From Edaphobacter dinghuensis (GTDB taxonomy: Bacteria; Acidobacteriota; Terriglobia; Terriglobales; Acidobacteriaceae): a stretch of 64,000 nt of DNA. The notes below the pieces were generated by a model that was given only the letters and a program-made list of their open reading frames with translations, ran no database searches and was not told the DNA's origin. Shown piece after piece: positions 8,337 to 16,709 of this stretch. The stretch lies in assembly GCF_014640335.1 (NCBI RefSeq), contig NZ_BMGT01000003.1:293149-357148 (forward strand), given 5' to 3'. Positions within the stretch are counted from its first letter, which is position 1; each line of letters starts with the position of its first letter. The position numbers were made by a program, and so were the translations under genes.

Positions 8337-10456
8337 GCGAAGCGTTGACAAAGAAGAGCGGCACCTGGGAAGCATCGAAGATGCGTCCGCTGCTGCTGCC
8401 TGTGGCGGCCATCAGCATGGTGTTCGTCATGCTGGTTCCGGTCCCGAGCTTTGTGCTGGACCTGCTGCTGGCAGCGTCCATCACGGCGTCGGTGATTGTT
8501 TTTCTGACAGCGGTACAGGTACGGCGAGCGGTAGATTTCTCCGTGTTTCCCACCATGCTTCTGCTGTTGACGATGTTCCGGCTGTCTCTGAACCTCGCAT
8601 CCAGTCGAAGGATCCTGCTGCATGGGCATGAGGGAACGCATGCCGCCGGCTCAGTGATTGAGGCCTTCGGGCAGTTTGTTGTTGGCGGAAATTATGTTGT
8701 GGGGTTCGTACTTTTTCTTGCCCTGATCGCAATCCAGTTTCTCGTCGTCAGCCATGGCGCGGTGCGCACGGCCGAGGTCACAGCTCGTTTTACTTTGGAT
8801 GCGCTGCCCGGCAAGCAGATGGCGATCGACGCGGACATGAACGCAGGGTTGATCGACGAGCAGGGCGCGAGGAAGCGACGGCAGGCGATTGCGCGCGAGG
8901 CCGAGTTTTATGGCGCGATGGATGGAGCCGCGCGATTCAATCAGCGCGACTCGATGGCGACGATCCTGATTACAGCGATCAACATCATTGCAGGATTGCT
9001 GATTGGCGTCTTTCAGCAGGGAGCCGATCTCGGAACGGCGGTCAAGACTTACACGATCCTCACCGTTGGCGACGGCCTGGTCACAATGATTCCGAGCCTG
9101 CTGGTGTCGCTTGCAGGTGGCATCATATTGACGCGTGCGTCCTCAGCCGCATCGCTGGATACAGAGCTTGGAACGCAGTTATTGCGCGGGAAAAATACGC
9201 TCTGGATTGCCTGCGGAGTGCTGCTTGCACTGGCACTGATTCCTGGCCTGCCAAAGCTGTCGTTTGTTCTGTTGGCGCTGGGAGTTGCTTTGATCGCGCG
9301 CAAGCTGCCTGCGGCAAAAGAAGGCGCATTGGAGCTTGCGGATGAGAGTGCGGAGGAGGGTGTTAGCGGGAAGGACAAGGCAAAGGTTGCCGATGCGGCG
9401 AAGGGAGAAAACCTGGCGTCGTTGTTGAAGATGGATGAGCTCACGTTGGAGATTGGGTTTCAGCTCATTCCCTTGGTTGACGAAAAACAGGGTGGCCAGA
9501 TGCTCAACCGTGTAAGGGCCCTGCGACGGCATCTTGCGACGGAGCTTGGATTTATTGTTCCTCCGATACACATCACAGATAATCTTCGTCTGAAGCCGCG
9601 CGAGTATGTCGTAAGCCTGCGTGGTATTGAGATCGCGCGATGGCAGACGGAGCAGAACTGCCTGCTTGCGGTCAATGCAGATCCGAAGGCGCGTGTGCTG
9701 CCAGGCGTGGAGACGCGAGAGCCGGCATTCGGTGTCATGGCGCGATGGATTCAACCTGGGTTGGAGGAGCAGGCGCTCGCAGCAGGTTATTCGGTCGTCG
9801 ATCAGACGACGGTGATCGGCACGCATCTTGGAGAGTTGATACGCCGGTATGCACACGAGTTGTTGGGACGCCAGGAGGTCAAGCGCCTGCTCGATAGCCT
9901 GAATGAAAGCTATCCCAAGCTGGTGGAAGAGCTGGTTCCAAAGCTGATGACGCTGGGCGAGGTGCAGCGAGTCTTGCAGCAGCTATTGCGCGAGCAGGTT
10001 TCGATTCGCGATATCGGCGCAATCCTTGAATATCTGGTTGAAGCAGCGCAGACGTCGAAGAACGTCGTGCATCTGGTGGAGACGGTGCGCCAGTCGCTTG
10101 GGCGAAGCCTCGTTCATCCATTGCTCGATGGAGAGGGAAGTCTACGAGTGCTGATGCTGGAGCCGACGCTGGAGACAGATCTGCTGAACACCTTCGATGC
10201 CAAGAGCGCTCTGCTGCTGGGCGATGGCGTACGAACAGGCAGCATGCCCGCAGATTTTATGCGCCGCATGGTGGAGTCTGTGAAACGCCTAACCGGAGGA
10301 GGCTCTACCTCGGCACTTCCCGTGCTTCTATGCCCAAGTCCAGCCCGCTATCACGTGCGGCGTTGGCTGGAGCCATTTTTGCCAAAGGTGACAGTGCTGG
10401 CGCCTATCGAGATACCCAGCGAGGTTCGAGTGCGAAGCATGGGAACAGTTGGTTGA
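8333..10456 (+). CDS. flhA: Flagellar export gate protein FlhA
   Basis: This 707-residue protein is the export gate that couples proton flow to secretion. It has about eight N-terminal membrane helices with the FHIPEP-family signatures: RRAVDFSVFPTMLLLLTMFR, RFTLDALPGKQMAIDADMNA and ARFNQRDSMA. A cytoplasmic domain starts near residue 340 and binds chaperone-substrate complexes. Translation starts at GTG, which overlaps the flhB stop (GTGA). Downstream there is no flhF or flhG; the next gene is the sigma factor. Confidence 0.97.
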   Translation: MSEALTKKSGTWEASKMRPLLLPVAAISMVFVMLVPVPSFVLDLLLAASITASVIVFLTAVQVRRAVDFSVFPTMLLLLTMFRLSLNLASSRRILLHGHEGTHAAGSVIEAFGQFVVGGNYVVGFVLFLALIAIQFLVVSHGAVRTAEVTARFTLDALPGKQMAIDADMNAGLIDEQGARKRRQAIAREAEFYGAMDGAARFNQRDSMATILITAINIIAGLLIGVFQQGADLGTAVKTYTILTVGDGLVTMIPSLLVSLAGGIILTRASSAASLDTELGTQLLRGKNTLWIACGVLLALALIPGLPKLSFVLLALGVALIARKLPAAKEGALELADESAEEGVSGKDKAKVADAAKGENLASLLKMDELTLEIGFQLIPLVDEKQGGQMLNRVRALRRHLATELGFIVPPIHITDNLRLKPREYVVSLRGIEIARWQTEQNCLLAVNADPKARVLPGVETREPAFGVMARWIQPGLEEQALAAGYSVVDQTTVIGTHLGELIRRYAHELLGRQEVKRLLDSLNESYPKLVEELVPKLMTLGEVQRVLQQLLREQVSIRDIGAILEYLVEAAQTSKNVVHLVETVRQSLGRSLVHPLLDGEGSLRVLMLEPTLETDLLNTFDAKSALLLGDGVRTGSMPADFMRRMVESVKRLTGGGSTSALPVLLCPSPARYHVRRWLEPFLPKVTVLAPIEIPSEVRVRSMGTVG

Positions 10457-10521
10457 AGTGCATCGATGACGAGTGAGAAGAGATGAAGGCGCGGAAAGAA
10501 GAGCAGGATACGGAGGAAGTG

Positions 10522-11424
10522 ATGAATATGGGCAGGGCGGTTCCGGTAGAGATGTTGCATGGCGTGTCGGGGGCGAAGCTGTTGTGCGGCCAGCCGGAGG
10601 CAACGTCGTCGTTCTTTATCCCATTCACGGCGAAGGACCAGCCGGAGGGAGAGCGTGAAAGTGAGACTGTAATGGATCGTGATCTTATGCTGATGGAACA
10701 TCTGCCGACCGTGCGGTATCTGGCGCGGCGCATTCACGAACGCCTGCCGCAGCATGTTGAGCTGGACGATCTCATCTCCGCCGGTGTGGTTGGCCTGATC
10801 GACGCTTTCTCCAAGTTCGACCACAAGAAGAAGGTGCAGTTCAAGAGCTACGCGCAGTTCAGGATTCGCGGTGCGATTCTCGACTCATTGCGAACGCTGG
10901 ACTGGAGCCCGAGAGAGCTGCGAAGAAAGGGCAGGGCGGTAGAGGAGGCGATTCGCACTGTAACGCTGAGGGTGGGAAGGGCTCCCTCCGAGCAAGAGAT
11001 TGCAGGCGAGATGGAACTGAGCCTGGCAGAGTATCAGCAGCTGCTCGGCGATCTGAAGGGGTTGGAGATCGGCAGCCTTCACGTCGAACGGTCGGAGGAT
11101 TCAGGCGATGAGGAGCTGTCGTATATTCCCGGTCCTCCGGAGGAAGATCCGTTGTTTCGCTGTCTGAAGGGCGAGATGAAGCAGCGGCTGGCAGACGCAA
11201 TCGACGAGCTTCCGGAGAAGGAGCGCATGGTCCTGACTCTCTACTACTACGAGGAGCTGACCATGAAGGAGATCGGGCTGACGCTTGGAGTGGTGGAATC
11301 GCGGGTCTCGCAGATTCACTCCTCTGCGGTGCTGCGGCTGAGAACTGCTCTGGCGGGCCTTCGCACGACGGACTCCGGTCCCGGCGGCAAGATCTCCAAT
11401 GGGAAGCGGCGCGCTTCGTGCTAG
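10522..11424 (+). CDS. fliA: Flagellar sigma factor FliA (sigma-28)
   Basis: This 300-residue sigma-70-family protein belongs to the FliA/WhiG group. Region 2 starts near residue 54 (HLPTVRYLARRIHERLPQHV, ELDDLISAGVVGLIDAFSKF, then FRIRGAILDSLRTLDW). Region 3 (GRAPSEQEIAGEM) and region 4 (LPEKERMVLTLYYYEELTMK, then SRVSQIHSSAVLRLR) follow. It should drive late flagellar genes such as the flagellin at 26.1 kb. I chose ATG 10522, preceded by GGAGG 5 nt away; an in-frame ATG at 10483 with a weaker site would add 13 residues. The first 50 or so residues are an extension not usual in FliA. Confidence 0.93.
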   Translation: MNMGRAVPVEMLHGVSGAKLLCGQPEATSSFFIPFTAKDQPEGERESETVMDRDLMLMEHLPTVRYLARRIHERLPQHVELDDLISAGVVGLIDAFSKFDHKKKVQFKSYAQFRIRGAILDSLRTLDWSPRELRRKGRAVEEAIRTVTLRVGRAPSEQEIAGEMELSLAEYQQLLGDLKGLEIGSLHVERSEDSGDEELSYIPGPPEEDPLFRCLKGEMKQRLADAIDELPEKERMVLTLYYYEELTMKEIGLTLGVVESRVSQIHSSAVLRLRTALAGLRTTDSGPGGKISNGKRRASC

Positions 11425-11476
11425 CGGCAATTGATGAATGGAACCGTAACCAAACATACAGGTAGAGAGGCGATTC

Positions 11477-12493
11477 ATGGGGAAGCAGCTTGAACAGGGA
11501 GATATCGACGCGCTCTTCGCAGCAGCCGGAGCAAATGCTGCGGCGCAGGCGGCGTCCGAGGGAGATGCAGCTCCGCCGGAACAATACAACTTCAGCCGCG
11601 CGGGACAGATCAGCAATGAACAGATGCGCGCCATCAGCACGGTGAACGATCTGTTCGCGCGCAATTTGATGCACACGCTTGGAGCATGGCTGAGAACGCC
11701 GCTGCGCATCAAGCTGGTCGCCGGCGAGCAACTGCCTTTCAAAGAATTTTTAGAGAGGCTTTCCATCCATACCTTCGTCTGCTCGCTCCGGCTGGAGCCG
11801 CTGGGGGCGGTTGGTCTGCTGGAGCTTGAGCTGGCGATCTCGTCGTCGGTCATCGATGTATTGCTGGGCGGCGTAGGCAAGGCATGGCCGGTGCGTGAGC
11901 TGACGGATATCGAAGAGGCGATTCTTACCTCGGTGATGCAGCTTGTCGTGCAGGAGCTGAACCTCGCGTGGCAAGCAGTTGGGCTTGAGTTTGTCTTTGA
12001 GAAGCGTGAGACCGAAGCTGCGGTTGCGCGAATGATGACTCCGGGAGAGAGGACGCTGTGCGTAAGCTTTGAGGCGCGCATGCCTGAGGCGCAGGGAGTG
12101 ATCAATCTTTGCCTGCCCGCGGTGGTGCTCAATGCGATTCTTCGGCGGCTGATTGCAGAAGGCGACCGTCCGCGCCGGCGATCGAAAGAGGCCCATATGC
12201 GAATGAGAGATCTGCTGGGGCAGGTGAAGGTTGGAACACTGCTGCAGTTTCCGCAGATGCGGCTGCGCGCAAGCGATATAGCGGCCCTTGTGCCTGGCAT
12301 GGTGTTGCGGCTTCCGCTTCCCAAGACCTCGGCTGCGGAGCTGCGGGTTGGAAATCTACAGCTGGCCTCTGCGTATCCCGTGCGAACCGGAGAGCATCGC
12401 GGGGCGCAGTTCGAGGATGAGGCTATGAGTAGCCACTACATTGGCCAGTCTTTGAGCAGGCCGGCAGACAACTTAGCGATGAGTGTGAACTGA
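11477..12493 (+). CDS. fliM: Flagellar motor switch protein FliM
   Basis: The protein has 338 residues. The N-terminus (QLEQGDIDALFAAAG) resembles the FliM EIDALL-type CheY-P-binding peptide. The middle domain includes NDLFARNLMHTLGAWLRTPL and DVLLGGVGKAWPVRELTDIE, where the GG pair faces FliG. A C-terminal SpoA domain follows (MRMRDLLGQVKVGTLLQFPQ, then GMVLRLPLPKT). FliM forms the C-ring with FliG and FliN and sets rotation direction. fliN follows 14 bp later. Confidence 0.94.
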   Translation: MGKQLEQGDIDALFAAAGANAAAQAASEGDAAPPEQYNFSRAGQISNEQMRAISTVNDLFARNLMHTLGAWLRTPLRIKLVAGEQLPFKEFLERLSIHTFVCSLRLEPLGAVGLLELELAISSSVIDVLLGGVGKAWPVRELTDIEEAILTSVMQLVVQELNLAWQAVGLEFVFEKRETEAAVARMMTPGERTLCVSFEARMPEAQGVINLCLPAVVLNAILRRLIAEGDRPRRRSKEAHMRMRDLLGQVKVGTLLQFPQMRLRASDIAALVPGMVLRLPLPKTSAAELRVGNLQLASAYPVRTGEHRGAQFEDEAMSSHYIGQSLSRPADNLAMSVN

Positions 12494-12507
12494 GCGAGAG
12501 GGCAGAT

Positions 12508-12813
12508 ATGGACAACGGAATGAGTGCAGAGGAGACGGCACGAGCCGAGGCGATCGGGCTCTTGTGCGATATCGAATTGGATGCATCGCTGCAGTTTGGC
12601 TCTCGAGAGATGCCGCTGCGAGAGGTGCTCGAGCTTGGGCCTGGAGATGTGATTGAGCTGGACCGGCATGTCTCTGAGCCGGTGGACCTCGTCATCGGCG
12701 ACAGGATTGTGGCCCGCGGAGAAGTGGTCATTGTGAGCGGAAACTTTGCGCTTCGCGTAACAGAAGTTGCAACGCCGCAGTTGCGGCTGGAGAGCATACG
12801 ATGCCTTTTCTAG
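12508..12813 (+). CDS. fliN: Flagellar motor switch protein FliN, copy 2
   Basis: This 101-residue protein is essentially a single SpoA/FliN domain: LLCDIELDASLQFGSREMPL, EVLELGPGDVIELDRHVSEP, VDLVIGDRIVARGEVVIVSG and NFALRVTEV. It follows fliM directly, the canonical arrangement, so this is the better candidate for the main C-ring FliN. It overlaps the next gene by 13 bp. The other SpoA protein, at 4.5 kb, is clearly different in sequence. Confidence 0.92.
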   Translation: MDNGMSAEETARAEAIGLLCDIELDASLQFGSREMPLREVLELGPGDVIELDRHVSEPVDLVIGDRIVARGEVVIVSGNFALRVTEVATPQLRLESIRCLF

Positions 12814-13775
12814 ACAGAAGAAGTAACAGAGCGGTCGATGATTCGCTCTTCGGAAACGATCAGTACCACACCGAGCTATGGGCTGGGCAGCAGGTGGATG
12901 ACATCGAGCTACCCGCAACGCTGACGCAGGCACAGCGGCGCATCTGCGGTTCGGCAGATTGCTCCGGCGGCTGGACGATGCCGTGGAGAAGCCGTCGGCG
13001 CCCGATCTTTGAAGGGCAGTGGGGTTGCAGCGGCCGCTGTGTGCTTGCAATGGTGCGCGACGCGCTGCGGCGTGAGACTGCGCACGGAGCAGCGGATGCA
13101 GCGGCAACTCCGCATTACCACAGAGTTCCGTTGGGCCTGTTGATGCTGTCGCAGGGTTGGATCACGCCGCCGCAGTTGAGACGGGCGCTCGAGGCGCAAC
13201 GACAGAACGGTACAGGCAGGATCGGCGAATGGCTTATCGCCGAGTGCGGTCTTGAAGCCGAACAGATTACGCGCGGCCTGAGCATGCAATGGAACTGTCC
13301 GGTGCTCAGCGTCGAAGGATTTTCTCCAGAGGCGATGGCGCTGGTGATGCCGAAGGTCTTTGTAGAAAAATTTGGCCTGATGCCGCTGCGGATTGCGGGC
13401 GGTCGCATTCTCTACCTCGCCTTTGAGGATCATCTTGATGCGTCGTCTTCTCTCGCGATTGAACGGATGACTGGCCTTACGGTCGAGAGCGGGATCCTGA
13501 ACGAGGTTCAGTTCAGAGCTGCACGGAGCAGGTTGCTCGAAAGCGATGCGATTGAGACAAAGCTCGAGTCCGTCTCAGACGCGGACACTTTGGCGGGACG
13601 CATCACAGGGATTCTGGAACAAAAGCAGCCGACGGCATCTCGCCTGGTGCGGCTGCATCATTACTACTGGCTGCGGCTTTGGCTGGAGAGCGGCACGGCA
13701 GGGAAGCTGGGAAGGTTTCCTGTCAGCGGAGAAGACATGAACGACTATGTCTTTACCGTAGGCTCGCAGGGATAA
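12801..13775 (+). CDS. MshEN/GspE N-terminal-domain protein with Cys4 motif, flagellar operon
   Basis: This 324-residue protein begins inside the fliN 3' end. Residues 49-80 hold a four-cysteine motif (CGSADC at 49-54 and CSGRC at 76-80) around a Trp/Arg-rich stretch (RSRRRPIFEGQW), suggesting a small zinc-binding or knuckle fold. Residues about 108-240 match the GspE/PilB N-terminal (MshEN) domain: PLGLLMLSQGWITPPQLRRA, then LEAQRQNGTGRIGEWLIAEC. The MshEN family binds c-di-GMP through paired RLGxxL...LxxQ motifs of this kind. No ATPase domain follows. Its role is not known; a c-di-GMP effector of the motor or export apparatus is an inference from position. Confidence 0.75.
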   Translation: MPFLDRRSNRAVDDSLFGNDQYHTELWAGQQVDDIELPATLTQAQRRICGSADCSGGWTMPWRSRRRPIFEGQWGCSGRCVLAMVRDALRRETAHGAADAAATPHYHRVPLGLLMLSQGWITPPQLRRALEAQRQNGTGRIGEWLIAECGLEAEQITRGLSMQWNCPVLSVEGFSPEAMALVMPKVFVEKFGLMPLRIAGGRILYLAFEDHLDASSSLAIERMTGLTVESGILNEVQFRAARSRLLESDAIETKLESVSDADTLAGRITGILEQKQPTASRLVRLHHYYWLRLWLESGTAGKLGRFPVSGEDMNDYVFTVGSQG

Positions 13776-13794
13776 GTTTGTTTCGAATGGAGCA

Positions 13795-13827
13795 ATAAAA
13801 AGAGGGCCAAGCGGCCCTCTTTTTTAT
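13795..13827. terminator. Bidirectional terminator closing the flagellar operon
   Basis: A perfect 8-bp stem (AGAGGGCC and GGCCCTCT) with a 4-nt loop is flanked by AATAAAA on the left and TTTTTATT on the right. It works in both orientations and separates the + strand flagellar operon from the - strand gene that follows. Confidence 0.92.
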
Positions 13828-13844
13828 TGACGTCAATGAAAGTC

Positions 13845-14282
13845 TTATTGCGTGACCATGGAAGCGGAGGCCGACTCTGTTGTGCCCAGGGTGGAGGCAG
13901 CGGCGGCGCGGTCAGCGTCCCGATCAGGTCCGAGGCCGAGCTTGATGATGGCGCGGGAGTCGGGAACCAGCTTGGTCTGCCAGCCATTGTCTGCCTGATA
14001 CTTCTGCATGGCGGCTGAGGTGCTGGAATCCCAATGACCAGAGGGATCAGTGAGGTAGCCTGATTTGACGAGTGCGGTTTGAATCTGGGTGGCGCGGCCG
14101 TCATCGATAGAGCGTTGACCAACTGATCGTATTGCTGCCTTCGTATGCTTGCTGTGGCTGCTGCGGGTGTGAAACAGCCTGTGATGCGATGTAGGACCAC
14201 GGCGTGCATGAATGACAGCTACTCCGGGAATCGCCGTAGCGAAGATGAGACCGGAGCATAGAACGAGTTGAGTAAACCTCAT
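13845..14282 (-). CDS. Exported peptidoglycan-binding-domain-like protein
   Basis: The 145-residue product has a signal peptide (MRFTQLVLCSGLIFATAIPG). A basic His/Ser-rich linker follows, then about residues 55-115 (ATQIQTALVKSGYLTDPSGH, then WDSSTSAAMQKYQADNGW) with the repeat pattern of the PG_binding_1 fold. Such domains bind cell-wall peptidoglycan. No catalytic domain is present. ATG 14282 is preferred over an in-frame TTG 15 nt upstream because it gives a clean signal peptide. The C-terminus is Ala/Ser-rich and low complexity. Confidence 0.72.
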   Translation of the reverse strand: MRFTQLVLCSGLIFATAIPGVAVIHARRGPTSHHRLFHTRSSHSKHTKAAIRSVGQRSIDDGRATQIQTALVKSGYLTDPSGHWDSSTSAAMQKYQADNGWQTKLVPDSRAIIKLGLGPDRDADRAAAASTLGTTESASASMVTQ

Positions 14283-14468
14283 GGAGCAAAACCTCAAACT
14301 TCAGTATGGAATAGACGAAGCGCTGTTTCTATTCATCGTCTGATCAGAGTATCCCGAGAGTAACCGTTTCACAATAGGAATGATATTCCCCGTTAGCAGT
14401 ACTTTTTGCAGAATGGTGGACAAAAGTTCGGAGACCGGCTCTTTTTGGGAAAATTTGTCGCAATGAAG

Positions 14469-14500
14469 AAGGGGACGCCGGATTCGGCATCCCCTTTTCT
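14469..14500. terminator. Hairpin between degP and the peptidoglycan-binding-like gene
   Basis: A near-perfect stem (AAGGGGACGCCG and CGGCATCCCCTT) has a 4-nt loop, with TTTTCTT on the + side and a pyrimidine-rich run (CTTCTTC) on the - side. It lies just beyond the 3' end of the - strand protease gene and probably ends its transcript. Confidence 0.6.
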
Positions 14501-14519
14501 TCGGTTTACAACCGGGTTT

Positions 14520-16217
14520 CTACGGCAGTGTTCCGCCGATGTAGGAGTTTCCGGAGTTCTTCTGATTTGGGAAGTGGATGACGAAGACGACGTCATCCTT
14601 GGATTTGAGGGTGGAGACGATGGCCCGGTAGCTGCCTTCGTCGGTGACGGGCTTCTTGTTGATCGCTGTGATGATCAGGCCCTTGCCCAGGTTGATCTCA
14701 TCGGCGAAGGAGCCGGGGCGAACGCTGGTGATCATGACGCCGCGGCTGATTCCGGTCTTGGATGCGACATCCGGAGGAATGGCCGAGACGGTGATGCCGA
14801 GCGTGGTCTGCCCGACGTCGGATGGCTGTGGAGAGGAGTTATCGTCCCCGCCACCGGTGAGTTCGGCATAGGTTTCAGCGCGGTCGCCGATGACGACGTT
14901 GGCAACGTCCTGCTTTCCGTTGCGGATGTAGCCGAGCTTGATGGTGGAACCGATGGCCCGTGAAGAGATGTCGTTCACCAGGTCGTCGCCGCCCTTGATG
15001 GAGCGGCCATTGATGGAGACGAGGATGTCACCGGGTTGGATGCCGGCCTTGGCCGCGCCCTTGCCAGGAACGACTGTGCTGACGATCACACCATTGGTGA
15101 AGCCGTACATGCGGTTGACGGCGGAGCTGACGGCGGGCTGGAAGCTGACGCCGATAGAGCCGCGGACGACCTTATGGGTTGGCCCGATGAGATCGTTGTA
15201 GATCTTGGCGATGGTGTTGGACGGCATGGCGAACCCGAGGCCGATCGATCCCATGGACTGGGTGTAGATGGCGGTGTTCATGCCGACGACCTGACCGGCC
15301 ATATCGACGAGCGGGCCGCCCGAGTTGCCGGGGTTGATGGCAGCGTCGGTCTGGATGAAGCGCTGGAACTGGCTCTGGTCGATGTTGTTGGGACCGGTCT
15401 CAGGGATCGAGCGGTCTTTGGCGGAGATGATACCGGCGGTAACGGTCTTGGAGAGATTGTAGGGGCTGCCGATGGCGAGCACCCAGTCACCGACCTGCGC
15501 TCCGTCGGAGTTGCCGAGCTTAATGGTGGGAAGGGGCTTGTCGACATCGATTTTAATGACGGCGATGTCGGTGTCCTTATCGACACCTACGACGTGAGCT
15601 GGATGGCCTTCGGAGCTGTCCTGATCGTCGGGGTCGGTGGAGAGCTTGACGTAGATCTTGTCGGCCTTGTCGACGACGTGGTTGTTGGTGATGATGTAGC
15701 CGCGGGGATCGACGATAAAGCCGGAGCCGAGAGCGCGACGCTCACCGGACATCTGTCCGCCGCCGTCATCGTCGCCCTGACCTCCGCCCTGGCCGCCGAA
15801 GAAGCGGTTGAAGAAGTCCTGCATGTCGCCCTGACCCTGATCCTGGTCGTCATCGCCATCGGGGCTCTGCTGCATACCGCGCCGGCCGCGCTTGTTGAGG
15901 TTTTGCTTGGGGATCTCTTCGGTGTTGATGTTGACGACGGCGGGGCTGACCTCTTTCACGATCTGAGAGAAGCCGTTGGAGAGCGCGACGGGGGAGGGAA
16001 TGACGATCGGTTTCGCGTCCGAAGTGTCGACCTTGGCCTGTTCCTTGCCGCTGACATTTTGCGTAAGAACGGAGCCGACGAGGATTCCGATGGAGAGGGT
16101 AGCGAGGAGGGTGAAGGTCGTGGTGAGGCGGTGTGCGCGCATGCGATCCAGCAGGCTCGGAGAAGGGTTGTTTCGTATGTCCATTAGAAAGTCTGACCTC
16201 TTTTCGTGCGTTTCCAT
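14520..16217 (-). CDS. degP: DegP/HtrA-family periplasmic serine protease (Do-like)
   Basis: This 565-residue envelope protease degrades or refolds misfolded periplasmic proteins. An N-terminal membrane segment (TTTFTLLATLSIGILVGSVL, about 32-51) is a signal or anchor. The trypsin-like domain shows the triad H180 (TNNHVV), D217 (DTDIAV) and S299 (GNSGG). A Gly/Asp/Gln-rich insert at about 112-158 resembles the LA loop of DegP. Two PDZ domains follow (about 350-450 and 475-560). An in-frame ATG at 16184 is an alternative start. The upstream region holds a dyad and direct repeats that may be regulatory. Confidence 0.95.
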   Translation of the reverse strand: METHEKRSDFLMDIRNNPSPSLLDRMRAHRLTTTFTLLATLSIGILVGSVLTQNVSGKEQAKVDTSDAKPIVIPSPVALSNGFSQIVKEVSPAVVNINTEEIPKQNLNKRGRRGMQQSPDGDDDQDQGQGDMQDFFNRFFGGQGGGQGDDDGGGQMSGERRALGSGFIVDPRGYIITNNHVVDKADKIYVKLSTDPDDQDSSEGHPAHVVGVDKDTDIAVIKIDVDKPLPTIKLGNSDGAQVGDWVLAIGSPYNLSKTVTAGIISAKDRSIPETGPNNIDQSQFQRFIQTDAAINPGNSGGPLVDMAGQVVGMNTAIYTQSMGSIGLGFAMPSNTIAKIYNDLIGPTHKVVRGSIGVSFQPAVSSAVNRMYGFTNGVIVSTVVPGKGAAKAGIQPGDILVSINGRSIKGGDDLVNDISSRAIGSTIKLGYIRNGKQDVANVVIGDRAETYAELTGGGDDNSSPQPSDVGQTTLGITVSAIPPDVASKTGISRGVMITSVRPGSFADEINLGKGLIITAINKKPVTDEGSYRAIVSTLKSKDDVVFVIHFPNQKNSGNSYIGGTLP

Positions 16218-16324
16218 TGCGCCCGTCCGGTTCGCGGGCGAAGTCTGAGTTTAGTCAAATTGTTTTCGATACTCTCTCCGGTTAGAGGGCATCAGGGGCT
16301 TCACAGTTGTTTAGACGACAACAA

Positions 16325-16340
16325 GGTACAAAGGTGTACC
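16325..16340. promoter_or_regulatory. Perfect 6-4-6 dyad upstream of degP
   Basis: GGTACAAAGGTGTACC is a palindrome with 6-bp arms and a 4-bp centre, located about 108 bp upstream of the degP start. It has the size of a dimeric repressor or activator operator. The binding protein cannot be named. Confidence 0.4.
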
Positions 16341-16504
16341 GCGTCGATGCAGCGGATCGTGATTCGGTTCAACGAAGTTGGGTTGATCGATATGGTCAAC
16401 TTTATTTTTCTCTTGGCGAAGGCCGTTGAGCTTCGATTTGCCGGATCCGTGTCCGGCTTACCGAGTCGAATCTCTTCGGAGGTACCCCCCTCTGTACTTA
16501 TACT

Positions 16505-16560
16505 GTAAAGTCTTGCATCTAAAGGACTTAAATCGTAAAGTCTTCTTTCTAAAAGAGTTA
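16505..16560. repeat. Two direct repeats upstream of degP, 30 bp apart
   Basis: Two 26-bp copies begin at 16505 and 16535, sharing GTAAAGTCTT then TCTAAA and a closing GA(C/G)TTA; they match at 20 or more of 26 positions. Each copy is itself an imperfect dyad (AAGTC and GACTT arms). The 30-bp phasing puts both copies on the same DNA face. They lie about 290-340 bp upstream of degP in an otherwise non-coding 492-bp stretch (16218-16709), in which I see no gene. Confidence 0.6.
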
Positions 16561-16584
16561 GGCCCAGCGAGCATGCTGAGCCTA
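16559..16584 (-). terminator. Probable terminator of the sdh operon
   Basis: The stem TAGGCCCAGC and GCTGAGCCTA (one G-T pair) with a 6-nt loop is followed on the - strand by a T-rich run (AACTCTTTTA). It is 125 bp past the sdhB stop. Its tail overlaps the direct repeat at 16535-16560. Confidence 0.6.
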
Positions 16585-16709
16585 TGGTTCTTTTCTACTG
16601 TCTTCTCAATGGTAGCAGATGGAAGGGAACTGATCTGCAATGCTTATCTATTTTGTTTTGTGTCGGTTATCTGTGTTCTTGGCTTGACAGGATCGCAGGA
16701 CGAGCACGG

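Noticed and set aside
15036..16187. Long + strand ORF (383 aa) opposite degP
   Set aside because: Antisense shadow of the protease gene; composition is biased to Asp/Val/Gly and there is no plausible start signal.
16505..16539. GTAAA pair upstream of degP as a CpxR box
   Set aside because: The two GTAAA copies are 30 bp apart, not separated by five bases, so they do not fit the CpxR consensus even though degP is a Cpx target in E. coli.
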